From Pseudomonadota bacterium (GTDB lineage: Bacteria > Pseudomonadota > Gammaproteobacteria > Burkholderiales > Thiobacillaceae): a DNA stretch of 43,775 nt. The notes below the pieces were generated by a model, which worked only from the letters and a program-made list of their open reading frames with translations, was not told where the DNA came from and searched no databases. The position numbers and the translations under genes are program-made. The stretch lies in NCBI GenBank assembly GCA_030690985.1, contig JAUYFG010000310.1, positions 1 to 43,775 on the forward strand. The letters are read 5' to 3'. Positions 7,493-17,870 of the stretch are shown here, one piece after another (the stretch's first letter is position 1; each line of letters begins with the position of its first letter).

Positions 7493-8953
7493 ATGCCCAA
7501 TAAACCATCTCGATGCAGGACACGCCGCGCTTTGATCTGCTTACGGTCGGCGGTTGCGCTTTTTTTTCTCGCTGCCGGCGCCCACGCCGATCTCCCACAA
7601 CCGGTCGCCCAGGCCCTGCGCCAGGCCGGCATTCCCGACAGCAACGTGGCTATCGTGGTACACGACCTCGATGCTGCCGAACCGCTGCTTCTGCACGGTG
7701 GCGAGCGTTCTCTGAACCCCGCTTCGGTGATGAAACTGGTCACCACCCTGGCCACGCTCGACAGTTTCGGCCCCGCGCACACCTTCAAAACCCGTGTATT
7801 GCTGGACGGCACGCTCAAGGACGGCGTTCTCGACGGCCGCCTGATATTGCAGGGCGGCGGCGACCCGTCACTGACCGTGGAGCGCTTCTGGCTATTGCTC
7901 AGGGAAATTCGCGCGCGCGGAGTGCGCGAAATACGCGGCGAGGTGATCCTCGACGGCGGCTATTACCAACTCGACCCAAGCGACCCCGCCGCCTTCGATC
8001 AGGCGCCGCTACGACCCTACAACGCCCCGCCCGCCGCGCTACTGGTCAACTTCAACACGGTGGCCTTGCGCCTGGCCAGCGACGGCATGAACGTCAGCGC
8101 GCGCTTCGACCCGCCGCTTGCAGCCATCACACTCGCCAACCGGTTGACGCCCGGCGATGGTGCCTGCAACGGCCTGCGCGAACAGATGATTCTGGATGCC
8201 GGCAAGCTCACCCTGACTGGTCGCTATGCCCTGGCTTGCGGCGATCAGGCCATCAGCCTCAACCTGCTGCCGCCGGATGCCACCACGGCCGCCTGGTTCA
8301 GCCGTCTCTGGAACGAGCTGGGTGGCCAACTCAGTGGCGGCGTGGTGAGTGGCCAGACACCGATCACGGCGCTGTCGTTACTGGAATTCGACTCACAGCC
8401 GGTCGCGCAACTGGTGCGCGACACCAACAAGTTCAGCAACAACGTCATGGCCAGGATGCTGCTGCTCAACCTCGGCGCCGCCCGATTCGGCGCGCCCGCC
8501 ACCTGGGACAAGGGCGAGCGAGCGCTGCGCGCCTGGCTGGCGGCGCGCGATCTCGACTGCGGCAAGCTGGTGCTGGAAAACGGCGCCGGCCTCTCGCGCA
8601 TCGAGCGCATCTCGGCAGCCTCCCTGGCCAAACTGTTGCGTTGGGCCACCCTGCAACCGGCCTGGTTCGAGTTCGCCGCTTCGTTGCCGGCGGTGGGGTT
8701 GGAAGGCACCCAGAAGAACCGCCTCAACGACTCTGCGGCCCAAGGCCAGGCCTGGCTGAAAAGTGGCAGCCTCGATGGCGTGCGTAACCTGGCCGGTTAC
8801 GCGCGCACCCCGAACGGGCGGCGCCGCGTCGTCGTGTTCCTGATCAACCACCACAACGCCGGTGCCGCTGGCCGCGCTCAGGATGCCCTGGTGGAGTGGG
8901 CCACCGACACCCTGATGGCGGCACCGGAGAACATGGGAAAAGCAGCAAATTAG
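7493..8953 (+). CDS. dacB: D-alanyl-D-alanine carboxypeptidase/endopeptidase (PBP4 type)
   Basis: Periplasmic class C penicillin-binding protein that trims or cuts peptidoglycan cross-links. The catalytic SxxK tetrad is Ser78-Val-Met-Lys81 in LNPASVMKL. The SxN motif is in KFSNNVMAR, and the KTG-like motif is KSGSLDGVR near the C-terminus. Residues 1-32 form a Sec signal peptide: basic start, hydrophobic core VALFFLAAG, and likely cleavage after AHA. The 486 residues match the PBP4/DacB family. ATG at 7493 is chosen because the signal peptide is complete from there; an in-frame TTG at 7481 would only add four residues. It starts 30 bases after the zinc-ribbon gene and is followed by a gene-free, AT-rich gap. 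Confidence 0.9.
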   Translation: MPNKPSRCRTRRALICLRSAVALFFLAAGAHADLPQPVAQALRQAGIPDSNVAIVVHDLDAAEPLLLHGGERSLNPASVMKLVTTLATLDSFGPAHTFKTRVLLDGTLKDGVLDGRLILQGGGDPSLTVERFWLLLREIRARGVREIRGEVILDGGYYQLDPSDPAAFDQAPLRPYNAPPAALLVNFNTVALRLASDGMNVSARFDPPLAAITLANRLTPGDGACNGLREQMILDAGKLTLTGRYALACGDQAISLNLLPPDATTAAWFSRLWNELGGQLSGGVVSGQTPITALSLLEFDSQPVAQLVRDTNKFSNNVMARMLLLNLGAARFGAPATWDKGERALRAWLAARDLDCGKLVLENGAGLSRIERISAASLAKLLRWATLQPAWFEFAASLPAVGLEGTQKNRLNDSAAQGQAWLKSGSLDGVRNLAGYARTPNGRRRVVVFLINHHNAGAAGRAQDALVEWATDTLMAAPENMGKAAN

Positions 8954-9282
8954 CAAGCACTTATGCACATTAATGCGCTTGACTTAACTTCCCGCACCTG
9001 CCTTTGGATAAATTCCACCGCCTAACGTAACTCATTGATTTTCAATAATTTGTTTTGTGCATAAAAAACAGGCCAATGGCATAAGCGCCCGTTCTACAAG
9101 TGTTTTTGACCCTTTCATGACAGCTTGTCCACATGGTTATCCACAGGTTCGGTGGACAACTCGAAAACCTCCTTGAGCGGCATCGGCTTCGGCTTTTGTT
9201 GTGACAAATCACTTTAACTTCGAGCGTTAATTGACTAGCAAGAATGCGGCTCTGCAACATGAAACCTTTGCTTGATTTCGGC
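8954..9282. other. Gene-free AT-rich gap before priA
   Basis: No reading frame with recognisable coding character exists between dacB and the repeat in front of priA. The stretch 8954-9240 is much more AT-rich than the surrounding genes, especially around 9031-9070. It holds several DnaA-box matches, described separately. No convincing intrinsic terminator was seen after dacB. Confidence 0.7.
8961..9159. promoter_or_regulatory. Cluster of DnaA-box-like sites (candidate origin or DnaA-controlled region)
   Basis: Three perfect matches to the consensus TTATNCACA are present: TTATGCACA at 8961-8969 (plus), TTATGCACA at 9056-9064 (minus) and TTATCCACA at 9137-9145 (plus). Near matches are TTGTCCACA at 9125-9133 (plus), TTATCCAAA at 9003-9011 (minus) and TTGTCCACC at 9151-9159 (minus). 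They sit in an AT-rich gap between dacB and priA. This may be a replication origin, a DnaA-titrating site or a DnaA-regulated priA promoter. Most proteobacterial origins lie beside dnaA, which is not in the window. Confidence 0.55.
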
Positions 9283-9357
9283 CGTAGGTTGGGCAAAGCG
9301 CAGCGTGCCCAACGAACCGTCGCAATGTTGGGCACGCTGCGCTTTGCCCAACCTACG
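9283..9357. repeat. Palindromic repeat family A (CGTAGGTTGGGCAAAGCG type), copy 1
   Basis: Near-perfect inverted repeat with 30-base arms (CGTAGGTTGGGCAAAGCGCA and onward) around a short loop, ending nine bases before the priA ATG. Other copies are at 25011-25085, 37166-37240 and 40005-40136. Confidence 0.9.
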
Positions 9358-9365
9358 GTGCCGGT

Positions 9366-11615
9366 ATGAGCTTCATCGCCCGGGTCGCCCTCGACACCCC
9401 GCTCGACCGCCTGTTCGACTATCTGGCGCCGGAGGCGGAGGCGGCCGACATCGGCCGTCGGGTCGAAGTCCCGTTCGGGCCGCGCACGCTGGTGGGCGTG
9501 CTGGTCGAGCTGGCGACGCACAGCGAGGTGCCGGCCGCCGCCCTGAAAGCACTCAAGCACATCGACCGCGACACGCCGCCACTGCCGGCCGAGTTGCTCG
9601 CCCTGGCGCGCTTCGCCGCCGGCTACTACCACCACCCCCTGGGCGCGGTTCTCGCCAGCCTGCTGCCGCCGGCCCTGCGCCGTAGCGGCCGCCAAGTAGC
9701 GCCGGCATCCCTGCCGGCGTCCTATACGCTGACCGCCACGGGGCGCGCCGAGGTTGCCTTGATCGACGCCCGGAAACCCGCGCAATTCGCCCTCGCCGCC
9801 CGGTTTTTGGCAAACCCGGTGGCAAACCCGGCGGCAACCTCGGTGGCCAACCCGGTGGCGCGCGCCGATCTCAATGACCGGGAAAAGGCGCTGCTGCGCG
9901 ATTGGTTGAAACGCGGCTGGCTGCAAGGCCATGTCGTGCCCGTACAGCCGGCGCACGCGGTCCGCATTCCCACGCCCACCCCGGATCAGGAAGCGGCGCT
10001 GGCCGCCATCCGCGCGGCGGGCGCGGGTTTCTCGCCGTGGCTGCTGCATGGCGTCACCGGCAGTGGCAAGACCGAGGTGTATCTGCGCCTGGTCGCCGAG
10101 GCCCTGGCGCGCGGCGAGCAGGCCCTGATCCTGGTGCCGGAAATCCACCTCACGCCGCAACTCAGCGAGCGTTTCGCGCAACGCTTCCCCGGCCGCAACC
10201 TGATCGGCCTGCACAGCGGCCTGGCCGACGGCGAACGGCGCGCCGGCTGGCTGGCGGCCTTGCGCGGCGATGCCGACATCATCCTGGGCACCCGCCTGGC
10301 GGTGTTCACACCGCTGCCGCGATTGGGCCTGATCGTGGTCGATGAGGAACACGACACTTCCTACAAGCAGATGGAAGGCATGCGCTATTCCGCGCGCGAC
10401 GTGGCGGTCTGGCGTGCGCGCCAGGCGGGGGTGCCGGTGCTGCTGGGTTCCGCCACGCCGGCACTGGAAACCTGGAAGAACGCCCGCGCCGGGCGCTACC
10501 GGCTGCTCAGCCTGGCCGCCCGCGCCCATGCCCAGGCCAGCCTGCCGAAAGTGCGCCTGATCGACAGCCGCAACGACCGCCCCAAACAGGGTCTCAGCCG
10601 CGCCCTGCTCACGGCCCTGGAAGCGACCCTGCAACGCGGCGAACAGAGCCTGATATTCATCAACCGGCGCGGTTACGCCCCGACCCTGCTGTGCAACGGC
10701 TGCGGCCATGTGTTTCCCTGCCCGCGCTGTTCCGCGCATCTGGTGCTGCATCGCGCCGGGGTGGGAAATGCGGCCGGCTACCGCCTGGTTTGCCACCACT
10801 GCGGCCTCGATACCCGGCCGCCGGAAGCCTGCCCGGACTGCGGCAGTGTCGATCTGCGCCCGGCCGGCCAGGGCACGCAGCGGGTGGAAGAAACCCTGGC
10901 GGAACACTTCCCGGAAGCCCGCATTCTGCGCATCGACCGCGACAGCGCCGCGCGCAAGGGCGCCTTCTCGGCGATGCGCGACCGGGTGGCGGCGCGCGAG
11001 GTGGATATCCTGGTGGGCACCCAGATCGTCGCCAAGGGCCACGACTTCCCCCACCTCACCCTGGTGGGGGTGATCGGCGCCGACCAGGCCCTGGTGTCGC
11101 CGGACTTTCGCGCCGGCGAGCGCCTGTTCGCGCAGCTCATGCAGGTGGCGGGGCGCGCCGGCCGCGCCGAACACCCCGGCGAGGTGCTGATCCAGACCCG
11201 CTACCCCGGCCACCCCTTGTATCAGTCGGTGGTGCGCCACGATTACCCCGGTTTTGCCGAAGCCGCCCTGCGCGAACGCCGCGCCGCCGACTTCCCGCCC
11301 TTTGTGGCGCAAGCGGTATTGCGCGCCGAGGCGAGTACGGAAGAAGCGGCACTGGGCTTCCTCCTGGCCGCCCGCGAAGTTGGACTGGAGATTGGGCAGG
11401 GAATGGGCCAAGGCGTGGCGCAGGGCGTGGAAATTTTCGATCCGGTGCCGGCGTTGATGGTCCGAATCGCCGGCCGCCACCGCTTGCAACTGTTGCTGCA
11501 AGCCGCCACCCGTAACCGCCTGCAAGCCTTTCTCGGGCACTGGCTGGAAGCCCTGGCGCCGCTGCCGGCGCGCGGCGTGAAGTGGGTGCTGGATGTCGAC
11601 CCGGTGGATGTTTGA
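9366..11615 (+). CDS. priA: Primosomal helicase PriA
   Basis: Superfamily 2 helicase that reloads DnaB at stalled forks. An N-terminal 3'-DNA-binding domain (1-100) is followed by the helicase core with Walker A GVTGSGKTE at residues 229-237 and DEEH at 326-329. The zinc-binding cysteines occur in pairs in CNGCGHVFPCPRC and in CHHCGLDTRPPEACPDC. Length 749 is within family range. Two segments look foreign to the family. Residues 111-119 (VAPASLPAS) come from a family E palindrome at 9696-9724. Residues 148-165 encode a tandem of the type ANPVANP. Both lie in the linker before the helicase core, where they should be tolerated. The start is set by the conserved MSFIARVALDTPLDRLFDY; a family A repeat occupies the immediate 5' region. 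Confidence 0.93.
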   Translation: MSFIARVALDTPLDRLFDYLAPEAEAADIGRRVEVPFGPRTLVGVLVELATHSEVPAAALKALKHIDRDTPPLPAELLALARFAAGYYHHPLGAVLASLLPPALRRSGRQVAPASLPASYTLTATGRAEVALIDARKPAQFALAARFLANPVANPAATSVANPVARADLNDREKALLRDWLKRGWLQGHVVPVQPAHAVRIPTPTPDQEAALAAIRAAGAGFSPWLLHGVTGSGKTEVYLRLVAEALARGEQALILVPEIHLTPQLSERFAQRFPGRNLIGLHSGLADGERRAGWLAALRGDADIILGTRLAVFTPLPRLGLIVVDEEHDTSYKQMEGMRYSARDVAVWRARQAGVPVLLGSATPALETWKNARAGRYRLLSLAARAHAQASLPKVRLIDSRNDRPKQGLSRALLTALEATLQRGEQSLIFINRRGYAPTLLCNGCGHVFPCPRCSAHLVLHRAGVGNAAGYRLVCHHCGLDTRPPEACPDCGSVDLRPAGQGTQRVEETLAEHFPEARILRIDRDSAARKGAFSAMRDRVAAREVDILVGTQIVAKGHDFPHLTLVGVIGADQALVSPDFRAGERLFAQLMQVAGRAGRAEHPGEVLIQTRYPGHPLYQSVVRHDYPGFAEAALRERRAADFPPFVAQAVLRAEASTEEAALGFLLAAREVGLEIGQGMGQGVAQGVEIFDPVPALMVRIAGRHRLQLLLQAATRNRLQAFLGHWLEALAPLPARGVKWVLDVDPVDV
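9696..9724. repeat. Family E palindrome inside the priA coding sequence
   Basis: GTAGCGCCGGCATCCCTGCC followed by GGCGTCCTAT matches the family E arms and is read in frame as VAPASLPAS in the PriA linker. Confidence 0.6.
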
Positions 11616-11627
11616 ACCGTGGCCCCC

Positions 11628-11685
11628 GTGGGAGCGGGCTTGCCCGCGATAGCCACCGTTGTATCGCGGGCAAGCCCGCTCCTAC
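11628..11685. repeat. Palindromic repeat family C, copy 2
   Basis: Intact family C hairpin 12 bases after the priA stop, with a loop around CCACCGTTGT. It could be read in the 5' extension of the next frame but lies upstream of that gene's likely start. Confidence 0.85.
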
Positions 11686-11827
11686 GGCGCGGTTGAACCG
11701 TAGCGTGCGCCGCGCGCACGATTGGCTGAACGTGCGCACGGCGCACGCACCGCTATTGCGGTGCAGCGAAATCCTTGTGTACCCTCAAGCCACGCCCGCC
11801 CTTTCCTCACGCCGCAAGGATGCCCTC

Positions 11828-12742
11828 GTGACCCGCATCAAACCCTCCAGCTTCGCCAAGACCAAATCCCGCGCCGCCCCGAAACCCGCCAAGGAAGCCA
11901 GCGGCATCACTCGGGTGGCGGCCATCCAGATGGCCTCCGGCCCTAATGTGGCGGCCAACCTGGCGGAAGCCGAGCGACTCATCGGCATGGCGGCGGCGGC
12001 CGGCGCCAAGCTGGTGGCACTGCCGGAAAACTTCTCCATCATGGGCCTCAACGACACCGACAAGATCAAGGTGCGGGAACAACCGGGCAAGGGGCCGATG
12101 CAACGTTTTCTCGCCGCCCAGGCCAGGAAGCACGGCATCTGGCTGGTCGGCGGCTCCATTCCGATGGCCTGCGACGATCCCGGCAAGGTGCGCAACGCCT
12201 GCCTGGTCTACGACGACAAGGGCAAGTTGGCGGCGCGCTACGACAAGATCCACCTGTTCGGCCTCGATCTCGGCAACGAGCACTACAGCGAGGAAAGCAC
12301 CATCGAGCCGGGTGACCGCGTGGTGGTGGTGGAAACCCCGTTCGGCCGCCTTGGCCTGTCGATCTGTTACGACCTGCGCTTTCCCGAGCTGTATCGGGCG
12401 ATGGGCGCTGTGGACATGATCGTGGTCCCGGCCGCCTTCACCGCCACCACCGGCCGCGCGCATTTTGAAACCTTGATCCGCGCCCGCGCCATCGAGAACC
12501 TGGCCTACGTGATCGCCCCGGCGCAGGGCGGCTACCACGTCTCCGGCCGCGAGACTCACGGCGACAGCATGATCGTCGACCCCTGGGGCAACATCCTCGA
12601 CCGCCTGCCGCGCGGCTCCGGCGTGGTCGTCGCCGGCCTCAACCCCGACTACCAGGCCGGTCTGCGCACCAGCCTGCCCGCCCTCAAGCACCGCACCCTG
12701 GAGTGCAAGAAAGGCATCAAGGTCGAAGTCATCAAGCCCTGA
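11828..12742 (+). CDS. Carbon-nitrogen hydrolase (nitrilase superfamily, Nit1-like amidase)
   Basis: A 304-residue nitrilase-superfamily enzyme with the catalytic triad Glu67 (LPENF), Lys140 (YDKIHLF) and Cys180 ([10 protein letters not shown]). The pattern of insertions fits the Nit1 branch, whose characterised members hydrolyse deaminated glutathione to alpha-ketoglutarate and Cys-Gly. That substrate is inferred from family only. A GTG start at 11828 is chosen because AAGGA lies about eight bases before it. A longer in-frame extension upstream runs through a palindromic repeat and has no family similarity. The first 26 residues are basic and Ser/Ala-rich, ahead of the conserved domain starting ITRVAAIQM. 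tldD follows 65 bases downstream, separated by a family E repeat. Confidence 0.87.
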   Translation: MTRIKPSSFAKTKSRAAPKPAKEASGITRVAAIQMASGPNVAANLAEAERLIGMAAAAGAKLVALPENFSIMGLNDTDKIKVREQPGKGPMQRFLAAQARKHGIWLVGGSIPMACDDPGKVRNACLVYDDKGKLAARYDKIHLFGLDLGNEHYSEESTIEPGDRVVVVETPFGRLGLSICYDLRFPELYRAMGAVDMIVVPAAFTATTGRAHFETLIRARAIENLAYVIAPAQGGYHVSGRETHGDSMIVDPWGNILDRLPRGSGVVVAGLNPDYQAGLRTSLPALKHRTLECKKGIKVEVIKP

Positions 12743-12749
12743 ACAGTCG

Positions 12750-12799
12750 CGCCGGCCCCCGCCGGCCTCCAACCCCGCCGGCAGGATGCCGGCGCTACG
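12750..12799. repeat. Palindromic repeat family E (extended), between the amidase gene and tldD
   Basis: GCCGGC-rich inverted repeats ending in GGATGCCGGCGCTAC. It ends eight bases before the tldD ATG, leaving no normal ribosome-binding sequence there. Confidence 0.7.
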
Positions 12800-12807
12800 A
12801 GCCCCCC

Positions 12808-14262
12808 ATGAACGCCGTCGACCCCAACCTCTATCTCTTCTCCACCGCCGAATCCACCCTGTTGCTGCCCAATGAGCTTGATCTCACGCAACTCGATGAG
12901 GTGTTCGGCTTGCTCGGCGCGCATCAGGTAGATGACGCCGACCTGTATTTCCAATACTCCCGTTCCGAGGCCTGGAGCCTGGAAGAAGGCCAGGTCAAAT
13001 CGGGCAGCTTCAATATCGACCAGGGTGTCGGCGTGCGCGCCGTAACCGGCGATCGCACCGCTTTCGCCTATTCCGACGACATCAGCCTGAAGGCCATGCG
13101 GGAAGCCGCGACCACGGTGCGCGCCATCGCCGCCGCCGGCCAATCCGCCAGTACGCGAATCGCCAATAAAGTGCGCGGGCGCGCGCTGTACGCGCCGATC
13201 GACCCGCTGGCCTCGCTCACCGAGGCGGACAAGGTTTCCCTGCTGCACCGGCTGGAAAAATACGCGCGCGAACTCGACCCCCGGGTCAGCCAGGTCATGG
13301 CCAGCCTCGCCGGCGAATATGAAGTGATGCTGGTGGCGCGCCTGGATGGTCGCCTGGCGGCCGACGTGCGGCCGCTGGTGCGGGTTTCGCTGCAAGTCAT
13401 CGTCGAACAGGACGGCCGCCGCGAGCAGGGCTCGGCAGGCGGTGGCGGCCGTTTCAACTACGCGCATTTCAGCGATGACCAGTTGCTCGAATACGCGCAG
13501 TTGGCGGTGGCCCAGGCGCTCACCAATCTCGATGCCATCCCGGCCCCGGCCGGCAACATGACCGTGGTCCTCGGCGCAGGCTGGCCCGGCATTCTGCTGC
13601 ACGAGGCCATCGGCCACGGCCTGGAAGGCGATTTCAACCGCAAGGGTTCTTCCGCCTTTTCCGGCCGCATCGGCGAGCGGGTGGCGGCGGACGGCGTCAC
13701 CGTGGTGGACGATGGCACCCTGGCCAATCGTCGCGGCTCGCTCAATGTCGACGACGAGGGCACCCCGACACAAAACACCGTGCTGATCGAAAACGGCATC
13801 CTCAAGGGCTACATGCAGGACGCCATGAATGCCCGCCTGATGGGCATGGCCCCTACCGGCAACGGGCGGCGCGAATCGTTCGCCCATCTGCCGATGCCGC
13901 GCATGACCAACACCTACATGCTGGCTGGAGACAAAGACCCCGCCGAAATCATCGCCTCGGTGAAGAAAGGCCTCTATGCCGCCAACTTCGGCGGCGGCCA
14001 GGTCGACATCACCAGCGGCAAATTCGTGTTCTCGGCGGCCGAGGCTTACCTGATCGAGGACGGCCGCATCACCCGTCCGGTGAAGGGTGCCAGCCTGATC
14101 GGCAACGGCCCCGACGTGCTGACTCGAGTCTCCATGATCGGCAACGACATGAAACTCGACCCGGGCGTGGGCACCTGCGGCAAGGAAGGCCAGAGCGTCC
14201 CGGTCGGCGTGGGGCAACCGACCTTGCGGGTGGATGGCCTGACGGTGGGCGGGACGTCGTAG
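12808..14262 (+). CDS. tldD: Metalloprotease TldD
   Basis: Subunit of the TldD/TldE heterodimeric zinc protease that degrades unfolded peptides and matures some modified peptides. The zinc motif HEAIGH spans residues 265-270, within [13 protein letters not shown]. The C-terminal part carries the family signature around [10 protein letters not shown] and [20 protein letters not shown]. Its 484 residues match the E. coli protein (481). TldE (PmbA), the usual partner, is not in the window. The ATG at 12808 is preceded by a palindromic repeat and has no clear Shine-Dalgarno sequence, so translation may depend on the upstream gene. The stop TAG is followed two bases later by a family B repeat. Confidence 0.94.
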   Translation: MNAVDPNLYLFSTAESTLLLPNELDLTQLDEVFGLLGAHQVDDADLYFQYSRSEAWSLEEGQVKSGSFNIDQGVGVRAVTGDRTAFAYSDDISLKAMREAATTVRAIAAAGQSASTRIANKVRGRALYAPIDPLASLTEADKVSLLHRLEKYARELDPRVSQVMASLAGEYEVMLVARLDGRLAADVRPLVRVSLQVIVEQDGRREQGSAGGGGRFNYAHFSDDQLLEYAQLAVAQALTNLDAIPAPAGNMTVVLGAGWPGILLHEAIGHGLEGDFNRKGSSAFSGRIGERVAADGVTVVDDGTLANRRGSLNVDDEGTPTQNTVLIENGILKGYMQDAMNARLMGMAPTGNGRRESFAHLPMPRMTNTYMLAGDKDPAEIIASVKKGLYAANFGGGQVDITSGKFVFSAAEAYLIEDGRITRPVKGASLIGNGPDVLTRVSMIGNDMKLDPGVGTCGKEGQSVPVGVGQPTLRVDGLTVGGTS

Positions 14263-14264
14263 TC

Positions 14265-14346
14265 GTAGGATGGGTTGAGCGATAGCGAAACCCATCGATC
14301 CCCCGGTTTCGCCGCCGTGATGGGTTTCGCTATCGCTCAACCCATC

Positions 14347-14350
<4 letters not shown>
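14265..14350. repeat. Palindromic repeat family B (GTAGGATGGGTTGAGCG type), copy 1
   Basis: Near-perfect inverted repeat with arms of about 35 bases between convergent tldD and the histidine kinase gene. Its right end contains the kinase stop (14347-14349). It could act as a bidirectional terminator hairpin. Related copies are at 31158-31239 and 32752-32828. Confidence 0.9.
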
Positions 14351-16287
<1,937 letters not shown>

Positions 16288-16292
16288 GTCAG

Positions 16293-16446
16293 CTAACGTG
16301 CATGGCGGCCAGGCCGCCCCGCATGATGAAACCGGGCGCACCTGTAGCGCAGGCGTCCCCGGATCGCGTCCGGGGCAGGCTCTCGCCTGCTCTTGGCGCT
16401 GAATGCAGGCGGGACGCCTGCGCTACAAGGGCGTGGTTGTTTCACG
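16293..16446. repeat. Tandem repeat family F, unit 1 (154 bp)
   Basis: Begins CTAACGTGCATGGCGGCC, contains an inverted repeat with arms TGTAGCGCAGGCGTCC / GGACGCCTGCGCTAC, and ends TTTCACG. It carries a 24-base insertion (CCGGATCGCGTCCGGGGC region) absent from unit 2. It begins six bases upstream of the kinase start codon. Confidence 0.85.
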
Positions 16447-16576
16447 CTAACGTGCATGGCGGCCAGGCCGCCCCGAATGATGAAACCGGGCGCACCTGTA
16501 GCGCAGGCGTCCTCGCCTGCTCTTGGCGCTGAATGCAGGCGGGACGCCTGCGCTACAAGGGCGAGCATGTTTCACG
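16447..16576. repeat. Tandem repeat family F, unit 2 (130 bp)
   Basis: Direct repeat of unit 1 lacking the 24-base insertion, with only a few substitutions elsewhere. Together the two units fill the 328-base gap between the FIST gene and the kinase gene, which holds no gene. Confidence 0.85.
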
Positions 16577-16615
16577 TCAAGGCATCGGCCCGGCGGCGCA
16601 TCCCGCAGCTTGGCA

Positions 16616-17758
16616 TCACGTTCCCGCCTCGCCCAGCCAGGTGATGGTCATGGTCTGGTTGTGCAGCTTGCACTCGGTGGTTTCCAGGAAGGGGCTGATC
16701 TCACCGTTGGAATAGAAGCCGGCCAGCGCGCAACCCTGGCCGAACACCGCGCCCACCGCCTCGACTTCCTCATCCACCCGATCGCCCATCACCAACTTGC
16801 GGCCGATGCAGGAAATCAGGAGGGCGAGCGACTGGCCATCCGCCCTGGCCATCAGCCGGGCGGCTTGTGCCGCCGCTTCGGCGCCATCCACCAGGGCTTC
16901 GGTGGAGGCGTGCATCAGCTTGAGATAGCCGTCCTGGGGGATGTCGCCGGCCAGGGTCAGGCTGCCGTCACGCTCGTCAACGCCCAGCAGGGTGCGAATC
17001 AAGCCGGTTTCCTCACGCTCGTGCGAGAGGATGGCGAAGGGGAACAGGAGGCCGGAAGTGGGCAGGTCCTTGGCGTATTCGCCGAGATAGCGTTTGTAGA
17101 TGGCCAGCGCCGGCTCGCCGTCCAGTTCGTAGAGCACGTTGCCGGCTGCCCTGGTCGCGCGTCGGGCCGGGCCGAAGCTCTGCCAGCCGCCGAAGGAACC
17201 GTGCGCGAAGCTGACCGCGTCGCCATAGAAGCCGACCGCCAGCATCAGGCGATCCGAGACCACCTCATCCAGCATCGCCCAGGTGCGCGTGAACGCTCCG
17301 TTGTCGCCGGCCAGCCCGCCGGTCAGGGGAATCGACTTGCCCAGCACGGATACCGCGCCGCCGATCAATTCGCTGCCGTTCACGGCCACCCCTTGCGACA
17401 GCAGCAGCACGGCTTTCAAGTCTGGGGCCAGCAATTGCTCGGCCAGGCGCCGGCCGGCGGCGGCGGAGTCATCCATGCCGGCGAAGTCGGTGGCTACCAC
17501 CTTGAAGGGAATTCGCTCGAAGCGAATGGCGGTGACCACGATGCTGTTGTCGCTCACACCCTGGTTGGAGATTTCGCCGGCGGTGGACAACGCCAGCCGC
17601 CGCGCCAGGGGAAATGCCCGTGCCAGGGTGGCGGCGAAAGTGGCGTCGGTGAAAAACGCGGGAGCGGCGAACACCAGCACCAGATTGGGTGAGATTTCCG
17701 CCAGCGGCGCGAGCGCGGCGGCATCCAGCGCGGTAAGGACGGTTTGGCGAACTTGCAT
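16616..17758 (-). CDS. nosP: FIST-domain sensor protein, NosP-like
   Basis: A 380-residue cytoplasmic protein with FIST_N (about 25-215) followed by FIST_C (about 220-360). Recognisable segments are LALSTAGEISNQGV, GGLAGDNGAF and the C-terminal GQGCALAGFYSNGEISP. NosP proteins of this architecture bind haem, sense nitric oxide and control a co-encoded hybrid histidine kinase of the NahK type. Here such a kinase lies downstream on the same strand, so NosP is the best assignment, although haem binding cannot be seen in sequence. ATG at 17758 has GGAG about six bases upstream; the longer in-frame extension is not family-like. The gap to the kinase contains two tandem repeat units. Confidence 0.8.
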   Translation of the reverse strand: MQVRQTVLTALDAAALAPLAEISPNLVLVFAAPAFFTDATFAATLARAFPLARRLALSTAGEISNQGVSDNSIVVTAIRFERIPFKVVATDFAGMDDSAAAGRRLAEQLLAPDLKAVLLLSQGVAVNGSELIGGAVSVLGKSIPLTGGLAGDNGAFTRTWAMLDEVVSDRLMLAVGFYGDAVSFAHGSFGGWQSFGPARRATRAAGNVLYELDGEPALAIYKRYLGEYAKDLPTSGLLFPFAILSHEREETGLIRTLLGVDERDGSLTLAGDIPQDGYLKLMHASTEALVDGAEAAAQAARLMARADGQSLALLISCIGRKLVMGDRVDEEVEAVGAVFGQGCALAGFYSNGEISPFLETTECKLHNQTMTITWLGEAGT

Positions 17759-17870
17759 GATGGCTCCAGGATTTTGTGGACGACACGGCGTTATCGGCAT
17801 GAATCGCGTGGACTTGAACCGGGCAAGCCTCCGCTAAAATCGGCCCATTCCCACCACGACCCTTCTCGCC

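Noticed and set aside
9042-11540. An 832-codon open frame on the minus strand opposite priA
   Set aside because: It mirrors PriA codons in a GC-rich genome, is rich in Gln, Arg, His and Ala without domains, and no family is recognisable.
16293-16576. A CRISPR array
   Set aside because: Only two long, unequal units exist and they adjoin directly without short unique spacers; no cas genes are present.
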